Shown: positions 11,797 through 11,921 of the stretch, piece after piece
How positions within the stretch are numbered: position 1 is the first letter of the stretch
How the letters are laid out: every line of letters starts with the position of its first letter
Assembly: GCA_021836225.1 (NCBI GenBank)
Contig: JAKBJA010000029.1
Coordinates: forward strand, 1 to 11,921
Length of the DNA: 11,921 bases
Direction of reading: 5' to 3'
From: Pseudomonadota bacterium
Lineage (GTDB): Bacteria; Pseudomonadota; Gammaproteobacteria; Burkholderiales; Thiobacillaceae
The notes under the pieces: model-generated
The model's database searches: none
Seen by the model: only the letters and a program-made list of their open reading frames with translations
Told to the model about the DNA's origin: nothing
Program-made: the position numbers and the translations under genes

Positions 11797-11921
11797 TCAA
11801 GGATTTGATATTGGCGCCGGTGTGAGATCTTCGCGCTTCCGCCCGGTCGTGTCCCCGGTGTTCGCCCGTTTGTAGGGCTGCCGCCGGGGGGCGCTGCCGG
11901 CGCTGTGCCTGTCCCTCCCCC
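11797..11921 (-). CDS. Possible C-terminal end of a leftward gene (partial)
   Basis: On the minus strand one frame is open from the right edge (in frame from 11919) for 40 codons to TGA at 11799-11797, encoding a basic, Gly/Pro/Arg-rich tail ending TPAPISNP. Third-codon positions are the most GC-rich of the three minus frames, which supports this one. Another minus frame is open longer (to about 11708), so the choice is uncertain. Hydrophilic, no motif visible. Confidence 0.3.
   Translation of the reverse strand, partial: GRDRHSAGSAPRRQPYKRANTGDTTGRKREDLTPAPISNP

Noticed and set aside
11821..11874. 17-codon GTG-started plus-strand frame after the possible divergent promoter
   Set aside because: Too short, without a ribosome-binding site at proper distance, and Arg/Val/Pro composition typical of GC-rich noncoding frames.
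1..11921. Inverted terminal repeats as in linear tectivirus genomes
   Set aside because: The reverse complement of the right end shows no match to the left end, which lies inside the ATPase frame; the window is probably not a complete linear genome.

Overview
The window looks like the structural half plus part of the accessory region of a tailless, internal-membrane-containing dsDNA virus or provirus of the double-jelly-roll (PRD1/tectivirus-like, Varidnaviria) type. The main signs are an FtsK/HerA-type packaging ATPase, two tiny membrane proteins and a 419-residue capsid-like protein in a row, then a dense run of very small single-pass membrane proteins. There is no portal, large terminase, tail tube, tape measure or baseplate gene. 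GC content is high, Shine-Dalgarno sequences are strong, and there are two different peptidoglycan-active proteins, one resembling the Rv2525c/DUF1906 glycoside-hydrolase-like family common in actinobacteria. Together these suggest a high-GC Gram-positive-type host. That host call is inference.

Plus strand, 1-9393: one tightly packed co-directional operon of about 20 genes, many overlapping by ATGA or GTGA or abutting. Order: packaging ATPase (11-748); two membrane miniproteins (756-1025); major capsid protein candidate (1038-2297); five small membrane proteins (2313-3254); a basic/Pro-rich soluble protein (3270-3623); a membrane-anchored Ser/Thr-rich stalk-like protein (3620-4231); a membrane-anchored transglycosylase (4259-5212); a beta-rich vertex/spike candidate (5216-5914); a holin-like protein (5935-6213); a GH-like lysin with a repeat linker (6216-7085); three small membrane/coiled-coil proteins (7094-7822); and two beta-rich fibre or receptor-binding candidates (7819-9393). 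Read as a pathway: the capsid protein and membrane proteins build the shell over a vesicle, the ATPase packages DNA, the membrane-anchored transglycosylase opens the wall at entry, the holin-like and GH-like proteins act at exit, and the spike/fibre proteins contact the host.

9394-9479: a strong hairpin terminator between convergent transcription units. Its T-tract serves the minus strand.

Minus strand, 11643-9480: a leftward operon of seven small genes (67-146 residues) linked by ATGA, TAATG and 8-nt overlaps. None is recognised. It is preceded by a good sigma70-like promoter (TTGAAT, 17 nt, TATGCT) whose -35 lies inside an inverted repeat. This is the accessory or early region and the least understood part. 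The last ~125 bases probably hold the C-terminal end of another leftward gene.

No replication gene (protein-primed PolB, helicase, Rep), integrase, terminal repeat, tRNA or CRISPR was seen, so the genome continues outside the window on at least one side.
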